DNA from: Cedecea neteri
GTDB taxonomy: Bacteria > Pseudomonadota > Gammaproteobacteria > Enterobacterales > Enterobacteriaceae
Length of the DNA stretch: 64,000 nt
Direction of reading: 5' to 3'
NCBI RefSeq assembly: GCF_000758305.1
Contig: NZ_CP009458.1
Location: 3,720,001 to 3,784,000 of the forward strand
The position numbers were made by a program, and so were the translations under genes. Below, in pieces: positions 52,867-62,460 of this stretch (position 1 is the stretch's first letter; each line of letters starts with the position of its first letter). Under the pieces are notes generated by a model, which did not search any database, was not told where the DNA came from, and saw only the letters and a program-made list of their open reading frames with translations.

Positions 52867-54045
52867 ATGTTATCAGAGCGACGTAAGCCCACCTCGGATC
52901 TGGAATTACGCCTGGCCATGATGCGCCAGCGTTCCGTCACCATTAGCACCTGTTGGTTTCTCTGGCTCAACCTGCTGTTCTCTGCGTTTATATTCGGGCG
53001 AGATATCTTCACGCCGCTGCGTGAATCTGCAGTAACCGTTCGTTTTCAGCATCTGCTCGACGGCACCATGATAGTGATATCTATGCTTTGCGCGGCCACG
53101 CTTTTTATTGTCAACATGGTCGACAATAAGCAAAGCGAGCCGCTGCGAGTCTTTACTCACCGCGTGATAGCGCTGCTCAGTCCCTGCTGGGCATTGGGCT
53201 TTTTTATTTTGCTGTCGGAGCATGATGTCAGAACTGTGTTTCCTTTTACCTCGCTGCTGATTTTTTCCGCGCTGATTTCGCTCTATTCCGACACACGGGC
53301 GCTCTATGCCTTCGTGATTCCGATCTGGCTGGTGGCGTTTGCCGGGAATTTTTTCTACCCGGCAGATGACGTTATATTTCTTAGCCTTATTTTCCTGCTT
53401 GTCGCCGCTGTTTTTGAATCGGGCCGGCGTATTTTGCACGGCTGGTGCCGGCTGGCCATGCAGCGGGAGCTGGAAAACAACGCGCTGATTCATCAGTTAA
53501 AATCGCTGGCAAACAGAGATCCTCTGACCGGCATCGCTAACCGCCGCAGCTTTCAGTTGTTGCTGGATAAAAGCGTGCAGCGCGGCCAGCAGATGAATAC
53601 TTCGCTGTCGCTTATCATGGTAGACGTGGATCATTTTAAAAATTACAACGACCGCTATGGTCATCTGGCCGGCGACGAATGCCTGATTCGCGTCGCACAG
53701 ATTCTGGAGGCATCTGTCCGCCACCACCGGGATCTCGTGGCTCGTTTCGGTGGCGAAGAGTTTATTATTCTGCTGCCGGGCGCCAGCAGCGAAGAGGCCG
53801 TGTTGGTTGCGCAACGCATCCAGCGTAACCTGGCCCAGGCCGCGCTTGAACACAGCGCTTCGCCCGTGAATCCAGCGGTAACGGTGAGTCTGGGAATAGC
53901 CGGCTGGTCAAAAGAAATCAGCACATCCCGGTTGATTGCAGAGGCAGATGCCGCGCTGTATTCGGCTAAAGCTCAGGGGCGAAACCGCTGGCACCGCTAC
54001 GGCGTGGAAAACAGTGCCCGAGTCGATGAGCCTGTCGAGGGATAA
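52867..54045 (+). CDS. Membrane-anchored diguanylate cyclase
   Basis: A 392-residue protein: about six membrane segments (residues about 30-190), then a GGDEF domain (about 215-380) with LIMVDVDHFKNYNDRYGH and the active-site RFGGEEF. The canonical inhibitory RxxD site reads HHRD, so product inhibition may be lost. Makes cyclic di-GMP. In E. coli the equivalent position next to zntB holds dgcM, but that protein has PAS domains instead, so the gene is not called dgcM. Confidence 0.9.
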   Translation: MLSERRKPTSDLELRLAMMRQRSVTISTCWFLWLNLLFSAFIFGRDIFTPLRESAVTVRFQHLLDGTMIVISMLCAATLFIVNMVDNKQSEPLRVFTHRVIALLSPCWALGFFILLSEHDVRTVFPFTSLLIFSALISLYSDTRALYAFVIPIWLVAFAGNFFYPADDVIFLSLIFLLVAAVFESGRRILHGWCRLAMQRELENNALIHQLKSLANRDPLTGIANRRSFQLLLDKSVQRGQQMNTSLSLIMVDVDHFKNYNDRYGHLAGDECLIRVAQILEASVRHHRDLVARFGGEEFIILLPGASSEEAVLVAQRIQRNLAQAALEHSASPVNPAVTVSLGIAGWSKEISTSRLIAEADAALYSAKAQGRNRWHRYGVENSARVDEPVEG

Positions 54046-54070
54046 AAAAAACCGGGCAATGGCCCGGTTC
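54043..54070 (-). terminator. Terminator of ybiI
   Basis: Stem ACCGGGC / GCCCGGT with an AATG loop and eight T on the minus strand, 4 bp after the ybiI stop; it overlaps the diguanylate cyclase 3' end. Confidence 0.88.
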
Positions 54071-54073
54071 TTA

Positions 54074-54340
54074 CTAACGTAACTGGCTGTCTTTCGAGCC
54101 ACGTCGGTTATAGCCTGAGAACGTGGCCCGGTGCGCATCTTCCGCCTGTTGGCAGCTAATACACAACCGCACGCCCTGAATCGCTTTGCGCCGTGCTTCC
54201 GGAATGCGTTCGCCGCATTCTTCACAGTACTCAAGGCTTTCGCCCTTCGGTAGCTCGCTGCGCGCTCTGGCCACGGCGTCGTCCACGGTACTGTCGATTT
54301 GCTCCTGAACGGCGCCGTCATTGGCCCAACCTGATGCCAT
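54074..54340 (-). CDS. ybiI: DksA/TraR-type zinc-finger protein YbiI
   Basis: An 88-residue protein matching E. coli YbiI at both ends (ASGWANDGAV.EQI and GYNRRGSKDSQLR). Four cysteines form the finger: YCEECGERIP and LCISCQQ. Likely an RNA-polymerase-associated factor by family, role unproven. Confidence 0.93.
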   Translation of the reverse strand: MASGWANDGAVQEQIDSTVDDAVARARSELPKGESLEYCEECGERIPEARRKAIQGVRLCISCQQAEDAHRATFSGYNRRGSKDSQLR

Positions 54341-54412
54341 CTCGTCACCTCCGCAATCGCTATGCCTGAGGTGACTATAATAACACTTTTTCTGACTAAA
54401 TTTTAGCCGCGC

Positions 54413-56032
54413 TTAGTGTTTGATAATATACATCGTGCGGCTGTAGGCCACGTCTTCCGGGTTGTTGATCGGGTAGCCCTTCAGCCACGGTTTGATCAGG
54501 CGGCCGTTGGTGTACTGGTAGATTGGCGCGATGGGCGCTTTTTCCTGAATGATTTTTTCGGCGGCATTGTAATCCGCATTCCGCGCTTTGTCGGTGGTTT
54601 CCTGCGCTGCCTGAGACAGCAGCTTGTCGTATTCCGGGGAATTGAAGCGTGAAATATTGCCGCTGTGAGTGGAAGTTAGCAGCGACAGGAAAGTAGAAGG
54701 TTCATTGTAATCCCCTACCCATGACGCACGAATGACGTCGAAATTGCCGGTGTTGCGGCTGTCGATGTAGGTTTTCCACTCCTGATTTTGCAGCTTCACG
54801 TCAACGCCCAGATTTTTCTTCCACATTGACGCAACGGCAATCGCAATCTTCTGGTGGTTTTCGGAAGTGTTGTACAACAGCGTCAATTTCAGCGGTTTGG
54901 CATCGCCATAGCCGGCGGCACGCAGCAGCATTTTCGCCTGGGCGTTCAGCTCCTGCTGGCTCATGTCTTCAAACAGAGAGCGGTCCGGCTTAAAGCCCGC
55001 GGTAACGTCAGGCGTAAAGCGCCAGGCCGGTTTCTCTCCCGTGCCCAATACTTTCTCGGCCATCAGACGGCGGTCGATGGTCATACTCAGGGCGAGGCGA
55101 ACGCGAGCATCTGCCGTCGGCCCTTTTTGCGTGTTAAACGCGTAGTAATAAGTGCCAAGCTGCGGCGGCGTATAAACCTGCCCTGGAATGTCTTTCAGCA
55201 GTTTCTGGTAGAGGTTTTTCGGGAAAGACTCGGTGATGTCGATATCACCCGCCAGGTAACGCTTGGTTGCCGCAGACTCCTGGTTGATAGGGATAAAGGT
55301 CACTTTGGTCAGCACCGTTTTCCCGTTGTCCCAGTAGTTTTTATTCGGCACCACAACCAGCTTCTCGTTCACCACGCGGTCCTGCAGCGTAAATGCGCCG
55401 TTGCCCACAAGATTGCCGGGTTTCGTCCACTCATTACCTAATTTTTCGACGACCGCTTTAGGCGTGGGGTAGAAGGCAAAGTTTGCTGCCAGGCCAGGGA
55501 AAAATGGCACGGGTTTATCGAGCTGTACACGCAGCGTTTTAGCATCCACGGCGGTAACGCCTAGCTGGTCTGCGGGCAATTTCCCGTCGATAATTGCCTG
55601 GGCGTTGGTGATACCCGCCAGCGCGGCAAACCAGGCAAACGAAGAGGTATTTTTAGGGTCAACCAGGCGCTGCCAGCTGTAAACAAAATCCTGGGCGGTA
55701 ACAGGCGTTCCATCGGACCAACGGGCGTTGTCGCGGAGCGTAAACGTCCAGATGCGGTTATCGTTGCTTTGCCATTTGGTGGCAACACCCGGCACCAGCT
55801 CGCCCTTTTCGTTTTGGTTAACCAGGCCTTCAAATAAATCGCGAATAACCTGAATTTCCGGCAGACCAACCGCTTTGATAGGATCCAGGCTCGCGGGTTC
55901 ATCTTTAATATGTCTGACTAACTCCTGACTGCTCGCCAGCTTCGTTCCCGCAGGAACATCCGCCGCCCAGGCGCTTTGCAGCATGGCGGCCACGGCCAAC
56001 GCACAACAGCTAAAACTGAGGCTTTTTTTCAT
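54413..56032 (-). CDS. mppA: Murein tripeptide-binding protein MppA
   Basis: A 539-residue periplasmic binding protein nearly identical to E. coli MppA over long blocks (ELVRHIKDEPASLDP, SFPKNLYQKLLKDIPGQVY, WVGDYNEPSTFLSLLTSTHS). Signal peptide KKSLSFSCCALAVAAMLQSA. It passes L-Ala-D-Glu-mDap to the Opp transporter for cell-wall recycling. The neighbours mpaA and ycjG degrade the same peptide. Start at 56032 after AAGGA. Confidence 0.96.
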   Translation of the reverse strand: MKKSLSFSCCALAVAAMLQSAWAADVPAGTKLASSQELVRHIKDEPASLDPIKAVGLPEIQVIRDLFEGLVNQNEKGELVPGVATKWQSNDNRIWTFTLRDNARWSDGTPVTAQDFVYSWQRLVDPKNTSSFAWFAALAGITNAQAIIDGKLPADQLGVTAVDAKTLRVQLDKPVPFFPGLAANFAFYPTPKAVVEKLGNEWTKPGNLVGNGAFTLQDRVVNEKLVVVPNKNYWDNGKTVLTKVTFIPINQESAATKRYLAGDIDITESFPKNLYQKLLKDIPGQVYTPPQLGTYYYAFNTQKGPTADARVRLALSMTIDRRLMAEKVLGTGEKPAWRFTPDVTAGFKPDRSLFEDMSQQELNAQAKMLLRAAGYGDAKPLKLTLLYNTSENHQKIAIAVASMWKKNLGVDVKLQNQEWKTYIDSRNTGNFDVIRASWVGDYNEPSTFLSLLTSTHSGNISRFNSPEYDKLLSQAAQETTDKARNADYNAAEKIIQEKAPIAPIYQYTNGRLIKPWLKGYPINNPEDVAYSRTMYIIKH

Positions 56033-56200
56033 CGCTTTCCTTCCGTGTTTTTGCATTCAGGAGATTTGTGTAAGTTACTGTAGCGTAATTTATTCTTTTG
56101 ATTCCAGGAAAAAGCTCACATCTGCGGATTAAGGTGAGTTTTACCCAAAACATTGCTATTAATGACGTTAATAGCCGCTTTATTCAGTGAGAGGAATATC

Positions 56201-56908
56201 ATGCCCACGACCCGCCCTCGCCCCCAGCGCGGCCATCTGCCGCCGGGCTGTGAACGCTACGGCAAATCGGTATTAGGTGCGCCGCTGCTCTATTTCCCCG
56301 CGACTCAAACAGAAGAACGCGGTGGGCTTATCATTGCCGGTACTCACGGGGATGAAAACGCCGCGATGGTGGCGCTATCATGCGCCTTGAGAACGCTTGA
56401 GCCGCAGTTCAGGCGGCACCATGTCGTGCTGGCGGTGAACCCGGACGGCTGCCAGCTTGGCCTGCGCGCCAACGCGCACGGCGTCGACCTGAACCGCAAC
56501 TTCCCGGCGGCCAACTGGAAAGCTGGCGATACCGTCTACCGCTGGAACAGCAGCGCGGACAAGCGTGACGTGGTGCTTTCTACCGGGCAAACGCCGGGTT
56601 CCGAGCCGGAAACCACCGCGTTGTGCCAGCTTATTCATCAGTTGCAGCCCGCCTGGGTAGTCTCTTTTCACGATCCGCTGGGCTGTATTGAAGATCCGCA
56701 CAGCTCCGCACTGGGGCACTGGCTGGCGGAAGCCTTTGCGCTGCCGCTGGTGACCAGCGTTGGCTACGAAACGCCGGGGTCATTCGGCAGCTGGTGTGCC
56801 GATTTAGGTCTGCCGTGCATTACGGCTGAGTTCCCGCCGATATCAGCCGATGAGGCCAGCGAGCGCTATCTGCGGGCGATGACTGACCTTTTGCACTGGC
56901 ACAGGTAA
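56201..56908 (+). CDS. mpaA: Murein peptide amidase MpaA
   Basis: A 235-residue M14 zinc carboxypeptidase that removes mDap from the murein tripeptide. Zinc ligands lie in GTHGDENA and SFHDPLGC, substrate Arg in GVDLNRNFP, catalytic Glu in ITAEFPP. The ATG at 56201 follows GAGAGGA; 16 open upstream codons were not used. Divergent from mppA, convergent with ycjG (3 bp apart). Confidence 0.94.
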   Translation: MPTTRPRPQRGHLPPGCERYGKSVLGAPLLYFPATQTEERGGLIIAGTHGDENAAMVALSCALRTLEPQFRRHHVVLAVNPDGCQLGLRANAHGVDLNRNFPAANWKAGDTVYRWNSSADKRDVVLSTGQTPGSEPETTALCQLIHQLQPAWVVSFHDPLGCIEDPHSSALGHWLAEAFALPLVTSVGYETPGSFGSWCADLGLPCITAEFPPISADEASERYLRAMTDLLHWHR

Positions 56909-56911
56909 TTA

Positions 56912-57877
56912 TTAGGGATACAGTTTGCCCGTTTCAAAATGCAGCGATGGCTCCACATCAACGGCAAGCCAGGTGGGGCCATCGAGGTCGGCAAAGCGCA
57001 CCTTAGCCGCCAGCGGTAAAGCGGCGGCAATGGCGCGGGATGTGCAGAGCATACAGCCAAGCATGACATCAAAACCCTGTTCCCGCGCGGCCTGAGCCAG
57101 CAATAATGCCTCTGTTAACCCCCCGGTTTTATCGAGCTTAACGTTCACCATGTCGTAGCGTCCGACAAGCGCCGGCAGGCTGCTGCGGGTGTGGCAGCTT
57201 TCGTCGGCGCAAATCGGCAGCGGGTGAATAAAATTCGCCAGCGCATCATCATCCCCCGCCGGTAGCGGCTGTTCCAGCATCGCCACGTTGAGATCGGCCA
57301 GCAGCTGGCAGCGGGCGGCCAGGCCATCGCTGCGCCAGGACTCGTTGGCATCCACAATCAAAATGGCTTCCGGCACCGCCGCCCGGATGGCCACCATTCG
57401 TTCGGTGATAAGGCGATCGTCCAGTTTTACCTTGAGCAAACGCGCCCCCTTCTGCCAAAGCAACGCCGCTGAGGCAGCCATTTGTTCAGGGGCGGCGATC
57501 GTCACGGTTTGCGCCGTGGTCACCATTTCTGGCAATTCGACCGCATTCAGGGCTGATATCGTGGTGTGTTTCTGGCGGGCTTCCAGGTCCCAAAGTGCGC
57601 TGTCAATGGCGTTCCGAGCCGCCCCAGCCGGAAGAGCCTGCTGTAATTCAGCACGCGTCATACCGCGCTCAAGCTGTGAAAGTACCGTGGTGATTTGGGC
57701 CAGCACCGAAGCATCGCTTTCGCCATAGCGCGGGTATGGCGTGCATTCACCGACGCCTTTTATGCCGTCTTCTTCAATTTCCACCACCACAACAACCGCC
57801 TCGCTGCGGGTTCCACGCGATATCACAAATGGTGTATGGAGCGGCCAGGCTTCCTGGTAAACTTTCACTGTTCTCAT
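56912..57877 (-). CDS. ycjG: L-Ala-D/L-Glu epimerase
   Basis: A 321-residue enolase-superfamily enzyme, same length as E. coli YcjG. Acts on L-Ala-D-Glu from murein recycling. Second-domain residues: LLKVKLDD lysines, metal ligands in LIVDANESW, MLEQPLP and CADESCH, and the far-side lysine in NVKLDKTGG. Completes the mppA-mpaA-ycjG recycling set. Confidence 0.95.
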   Translation of the reverse strand: MRTVKVYQEAWPLHTPFVISRGTRSEAVVVVVEIEEDGIKGVGECTPYPRYGESDASVLAQITTVLSQLERGMTRAELQQALPAGAARNAIDSALWDLEARQKHTTISALNAVELPEMVTTAQTVTIAAPEQMAASAALLWQKGARLLKVKLDDRLITERMVAIRAAVPEAILIVDANESWRSDGLAARCQLLADLNVAMLEQPLPAGDDDALANFIHPLPICADESCHTRSSLPALVGRYDMVNVKLDKTGGLTEALLLAQAAREQGFDVMLGCMLCTSRAIAAALPLAAKVRFADLDGPTWLAVDVEPSLHFETGKLYP

Positions 57878-58015
57878 TCTCAGTCTCCCTTGGGGTTATC
57901 GCCTGAGTATAGCGAGCCCACGCTTTTGCATGTACTTTCAGTTTTTTATGTTCATCACGGATTTCCTGGAATACACTGTTCCCGGCGTTAATTTTATGTA
58001 AAAGGAAGATTAAAC

Positions 58016-58522
58016 ATGTCACAAACCGTTCATTTCCAGGGCAACCCGGTCAAGGTTGCAGGTCAGATCCCACAGACGGGCAGCAAAGCCGCCGCCTTCT
58101 CTCTGGTCGCGAAAGATCTTTCTGACGTTGCGCTGAGCCAGTTTGCCGGCAAACGTAAAGTGCTGAATGTTTTCCCAAGCATCGACACCGGCGTGTGTGC
58201 CGCGTCCGTGCGCAAATTCAACCAGCTGGCTACCGAGCTGGATAACACCGTTGTGCTGTGTATTTCTGCCGACCTGCCGTTCGCTCAGTCCCGTTTCTGC
58301 GGCGCTGAAGGCCTGAACAACGTTGTCACCCTGTCCACCCTGCGTAACCCTGAGTTCCAGCAGACTTACGGCGTCAGCATTGCCGAAGGCGCGCTGAAAG
58401 GCCTGACCGCACGTGCGGTAGTGGTTATCAATGAAAACGATGAAGTGATCTTCAGCGAGCTGGTGAATGAAATCACCACCGAGCCGGATTACGCTGCGGC
58501 ACTGGAAGTGCTGAAGGCTTAA
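58016..58522 (+). CDS. tpx: Lipid hydroperoxide peroxidase Tpx
   Basis: A 168-residue atypical 2-Cys peroxiredoxin, same length as E. coli. Peroxidatic Cys in FPSIDTGVCAASVRKF (Cys61) and resolving Cys in QSRFCGAEG (Cys95). Reduced by thioredoxin. AAAGGAAG ribosome site. In E. coli it adjoins tyrR; here the prophage remnant separates them. Confidence 0.97.
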   Translation: MSQTVHFQGNPVKVAGQIPQTGSKAAAFSLVAKDLSDVALSQFAGKRKVLNVFPSIDTGVCAASVRKFNQLATELDNTVVLCISADLPFAQSRFCGAEGLNNVVTLSTLRNPEFQQTYGVSIAEGALKGLTARAVVVINENDEVIFSELVNEITTEPDYAAALEVLKA

Positions 58523-58540
58523 GCCTCAGGTCTGTATGAA

Positions 58541-58570
58541 AAGAAAACCCCGGCATGCCGGGGTTTTCTT
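58541..58570 (+). terminator. Terminator of tpx
   Basis: A 30-bp perfect palindrome, AAGAAAACCCCGGCA and its complement, giving a strong hairpin with flanking A and T tracts in both directions. It marks the last host sequence clearly tied to tpx. Confidence 0.93.
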
Positions 58571-58641
58571 TTCTTCATTTCATTGAAAAATAAATAATTA
58601 TTTTTACTTCATCCACTTAGCATCCATCATTAGCGCCCTGA

Positions 58642-59296
58642 ATGATTTCATCCAAGGCGTTTTTATTTTTGAGCAAAGATCAATACTGGTTTATCACCCG
58701 GCGTGATGCGGACTACGCGTTTAAGCCCGGCAGTATCTGCCAGATAAAAAACCAGCATTCACCAAGAGATCTATGGTGCGCCCGAATACACGACCTTGCT
58801 TCAAAGCGCTATGCTCAACAACCAGGCTACCATCTGCCGCCGTAACTACTACATCAACGGCACTCACCCCGGGGTAATTGTCTATCTGACAGACCCGATC
58901 ACTAACAACAAAGGCGTTGAAAGTCTTAAGAAATCATTTAAAGATACGCGCGGCTGCGGGGCATTTAAAAACCTGTTTGTGTATGCCGCGGGCAGGAAGA
59001 AAGACGGCTTGCAAATTATGCCATTCAGTCAGATAGCGGCAAAGGATGAATTTACCGGCATCAAGGATGCGACGCGGGATGACATGCTCGCGGCGCACCG
59101 CGTCCCGCCTCAGTTGATGGGCGTCATGCCGGGTAACGCCGGGGGGTTTGGTGACGTCGAGAAGGCCGCCCGGGTCTTCTCTATCAACGAGCTGACACCG
59201 ATACAGGAAAGTTTGAAAGAGCTAAATGACTGGTTGGGCATCGAAGTGATCCGCTTCAACCCTTACGCCCTAACCGCCCCCTCGGAAGCAGCCTGA
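58642..59296 (+). pseudogene. P2-like phage portal protein (gpQ-like), decayed
   Basis: Two frames of a P2-family portal vertex protein. Frame one gives ADYAFKPGSICQIKN; after a shift near 58755-58770 frame two gives QEIYGAPEYTTLLQSAMLNN, CRRNYYINGTHPGVIVYLTD, GRKKDGLQIMPFSQIAAKDEF, DMLAAHRVPPQLMGVMPGNA and WLGIEVIRFNPY. These are hallmark blocks of P2 gpQ. The N-terminal part is missing and the C-terminus is near complete. It runs toward the cos-like site, as in P2. Confidence 0.9.
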
Positions 59297-59367
59297 ACAT
59301 TCAAAAACATTGACGCATCACCCCGCCTAGGTGTGGGCGCGACCGGCCGAAGGCAAGACGCGATATT

Positions 59368-59403
59368 AGCCCCCTCAGAGTCCCGCAGGTAGGGGCTCTC
59401 TCT
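59368..59403 (+). terminator. Terminator-like hairpin after the portal gene
   Basis: AGCCCC / GGGGCT with an 18-base loop, followed by CTCTCTTTT. Position fits the end of the phage portal transcript. Confidence 0.45.
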
Positions 59404-59500
59404 TTTCACCCTCCAGCATGACCTCGAACGAAGCACATCAAAACAGGGCCGCACAGGCGCGAAAAAGGGCACCGGCAGACATACCCTCCTGGCCCCCTCA

Positions 59501-59528
59501 GCGCGCGGTGAATCCCCCGCCTCGCCCG
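59501..59528. other. P2-like cos site
   Basis: On the minus strand the sequence reads GGCGAGGCGGGGG, then ...GCGCGC nearby. From memory the P2 cohesive end begins GGCGAGGCGGGGAAAGCAC and is followed by a GCGCGC run. The location, directly beyond the 3' end of the portal gene, is exactly that of cos in P2. Confidence 0.65.
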
Positions 59529-59685
59529 CACACAAAACCCCCATCTTTTTGTGCAATCTTACATCTTGCGGCAGGCAGCGCCGCGTCTGGGCTAGCCTGA
59601 CAAAATCACCATCAAAAAAATTGTGCAAACCGGGGCTAAAGCTTGCATTAAAATTACATATTTACAAAAAATTTGATTATCCAAA

Positions 59686-62460
59686 TCACGATATGTTTTT
59701 AGAGTCGTTTAGAATCGTTTCCTTATCAGGAGTTAAACGTGCATTATGGTCGTGTAATGCCGTTAGTTTCTTACAATTATCGACCGATAAAAAATAAAAG
59801 GTGTAACACTCTTCTTCGATTAAGTCCAAATTAATAGCCACTACTAGGTGAGCATATAAGAATGGGTTTTCGGTTCCCCAAAAACCATTTTCACTTACCA
59901 ACCCCACATTATCATCTGAAATTTTCTCAATTAACACATCGTACAAAGAATGTCCCCTAGAAAATTTGAACTCATTATCAAAATCCATATAGTAAAGTCC
60001 GGGGCTTTCAAGACCAAGAAATCCTTTCTCATCATTCATTTTCACCCCCTTTGAATAACGATAAACACCAGGCTCTCCCTTTAACTTATTATGAATGGTA
60101 ACAATTTTTTCAGTTGGCAACTCTTTGAGTGTTTCTATTTCAATGATATTTTTTTTCTTTAATTTTACTTTATCCAATACACTCTTAATCCAATTAAAAA
60201 CATCACGCTCAGCATAATACCCCCCATTCATTGAGTAGTGAACGCCATCAATAGGCTTCATCACCTCCCTTTTATTAATAAATGAATTAAATGTGCTACC
60301 CGATACAAGATTAGATAATCCCAGGCTTTCAGTATCCAATATTTTATCTAAACGTCTTTTTAAAGATACTGATACTTCATTTATATACTTCCCAACCAAT
60401 TCATCATCTAAATCTGAGCTGGTAATAAATTTAGCAACAATATTATTCTTTTCAAGAATTATACCATCAAGGTATTCAGCGACAGCCTCTCTATTGGAAT
60501 CATCAGCATCCCCATGATTTATCACCTTGAGAAACCCGGTGAATTCCTCACCTCTTAAATATGAAGAAATCGCCTGTAATTGAAATGTTGTAAGCCCAGT
60601 TACTTCTAAAAAATCTTTTTTGTCACGAATAAATATTGGGTTGAGATTATTTTTGTTAAACGAAGACTGAGTTATTATTGAGACAATGGATTTATAGGTG
60701 TCATCACTTGCAGATGCTACTGATGCTTGATAATCTGGTATCTCTCTTAAAGTTCTTCCAGAATCAAAATCTGTTTTTTTTGGAATGACAAAAAGTGTAT
60801 CATACGTACCCTCCTTATAATACAGCTCATTAAAAAATTCCGCATTAACCCAAGACCTCAAATATTCAAAAAGTATTACAAGCTCATTGTCATCCTCTAA
60901 ACTCTTGTCGCGTAGATAGTCCAAGCGAATCAAAATTAATGTAACAACATCTTTTACACATTGGACCATTTTAATTTCTATAGCACTTAATGACTCTCTA
61001 TCATCGGGATCCTGAAGATAACGAAACTCCTTCGTTAAGAATTCTGTATTAAATCCAAAAGACATGTAGTTTTTATACAGTAAGTTTTGACACACTGTGT
61101 ATACATATAAATCAAAAAAGCTAGAATCACCATCTACAAAACCATACCTTATTTTTTCATGAAGCGACCTACAAATTAAAATGTAGAACTCATGAAAATA
61201 ATCATTGGTATAAAGAAATCGTCCAATATCAATAATACACTTCATTGCCTGACTGGTTTTTTTAACATCATTTCTTATTATCGCTTCGAATGCGACCTTT
61301 TCACAGAATGCCGCAAAAATAGAATAATCGACACTATTTTTTTTATTAGTATAACTAAATGAATGATCCAAGCCACTTATGGTTCTCAGAAAATCATTTT
61401 TATCAGTGAGTGCAAATAAAGCTTTTACACCAAAATCAATCCCCCACTCACTTCCTTTTAACAAGCTAGTTCTTATGTTTTTTATTACTGCCTGTTCATA
61501 ATTCCGGTAAATAACAATTTCATCTGGTGTAGTATCTTTTGTTAAAAATGCCGAGCCGAGCATCTTTTCAATTTTATAAATCAATTCATCTTTGACAACT
61601 GAGCCATTTTCAAAATCAATATTGAATGAAGAATAGGAAACACTTAGATTAAAACTCAAGTTCAACAGCAACTTAACATCACCACCATCAGTACCATTTT
61701 TAATTTCATCATTTATAAGCCTAAGACACAGAGGACAGAACCCGCTTAATACAAGCTGCTCGCTTTCATTAAAAACATTTAGCGTACGCTGCTCTCTTAA
61801 TAAAAAATTTGAGTTCCAACCATAATCAATATGACTTAAACCTTCACAGCACTCATTAAAACGCCTAATCAACCCTTGGCTATTAACAATGAAGGAATAA
61901 TGATTTTCCCCTGCAGAATTTAGCTCCATAAACAAATAGTCATTTATAATTGCCGGATTTTCTGTGACATTATATAGTTTAAGATACATCAATCCATAAC
62001 TAAAAATGAAACACAAAGAAACAATAATTGAAATAACATAAGCGATCATACCTCCACCAAAAGCTACAAGAACAATGCCACTTAATAAACTAAAAACTGA
62101 GTTCAGACTAAAAATTAGAAAATGGCTCTTTCTTAGCAGCAATGACTTGCATATATCTTCAAATCCCGGCTCTGAATAACTTGAAACTTGACTGACAAAC
62201 ATGCCCATAAATGTGATCGACAATGCAGCGATAGTACCATGTATCCCTAAAACGCCCACCCAAACGCCAGTCGTCCAATTGAGAGAAGTACTATTTAAAT
62301 AAGAAGGTGTTATCAGTAAGTATTTAAATAAGGGTCCAAAAGAATCCGAGTAAAAAACACCAAAAATCCCTGCAATTATGATCATTAAATATAAAACGAA
62401 TGTTAAAATAACATTTTCATTTAACCACAAAAAATCTCGCCTTTTCTCAACACGCTTCAT
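59686..62460 (-). CDS. 924-residue membrane protein in the P2 accessory locus, candidate anti-phage factor
   Basis: An uninterrupted, strongly AT-rich gene unlike its surroundings. The N-terminal 165 residues hold four membrane segments (about 20-42, 67-92, 114-134, 138-162), the first after a basic MKRVEKRRDF start. The remaining 750 residues look cytoplasmic, with no P-loop, nuclease or protease motif that I can find. Near the end is a WGTENPFLYAHLVVAINLDL block. GGAG lies five bases before the ATG at 62460. It sits between the gpA fragment and cos, where P2 carries old and tin. I do not recognise the family. Its intactness beside decayed phage genes suggests selection. Confidence 0.7.
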   Translation of the reverse strand: MKRVEKRRDFLWLNENVILTFVLYLMIIIAGIFGVFYSDSFGPLFKYLLITPSYLNSTSLNWTTGVWVGVLGIHGTIAALSITFMGMFVSQVSSYSEPGFEDICKSLLLRKSHFLIFSLNSVFSLLSGIVLVAFGGGMIAYVISIIVSLCFIFSYGLMYLKLYNVTENPAIINDYLFMELNSAGENHYSFIVNSQGLIRRFNECCEGLSHIDYGWNSNFLLREQRTLNVFNESEQLVLSGFCPLCLRLINDEIKNGTDGGDVKLLLNLSFNLSVSYSSFNIDFENGSVVKDELIYKIEKMLGSAFLTKDTTPDEIVIYRNYEQAVIKNIRTSLLKGSEWGIDFGVKALFALTDKNDFLRTISGLDHSFSYTNKKNSVDYSIFAAFCEKVAFEAIIRNDVKKTSQAMKCIIDIGRFLYTNDYFHEFYILICRSLHEKIRYGFVDGDSSFFDLYVYTVCQNLLYKNYMSFGFNTEFLTKEFRYLQDPDDRESLSAIEIKMVQCVKDVVTLILIRLDYLRDKSLEDDNELVILFEYLRSWVNAEFFNELYYKEGTYDTLFVIPKKTDFDSGRTLREIPDYQASVASASDDTYKSIVSIITQSSFNKNNLNPIFIRDKKDFLEVTGLTTFQLQAISSYLRGEEFTGFLKVINHGDADDSNREAVAEYLDGIILEKNNIVAKFITSSDLDDELVGKYINEVSVSLKRRLDKILDTESLGLSNLVSGSTFNSFINKREVMKPIDGVHYSMNGGYYAERDVFNWIKSVLDKVKLKKKNIIEIETLKELPTEKIVTIHNKLKGEPGVYRYSKGVKMNDEKGFLGLESPGLYYMDFDNEFKFSRGHSLYDVLIEKISDDNVGLVSENGFWGTENPFLYAHLVVAINLDLIEEECYTFYFLSVDNCKKLTALHDHNARLTPDKETILNDSKNIS

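Larger units (their letters stand above)
59297..59685. other. 389-bp phage cos region between portal and the 924-residue gene
   Basis: Non-coding. Holds a terminator-like hairpin (59368-59397) and the cos-like sequence (59501-59528). Two copies of TTGTGCAA (near 59551 and 59611) follow. GC content falls sharply around 59640, at the edge of the AT-rich gene. Confidence 0.6.

Noticed and set aside
52867..54045. Calling this gene dgcM
   Set aside because: It has a multi-pass membrane sensor rather than the PAS domains of E. coli DgcM, despite the position next to zntB.
59263..59628. A 121-codon minus-strand ORF across the cos region
   Set aside because: It crosses non-coding phage DNA and the portal 3' end; Arg/Ser-rich composition with no similarity.
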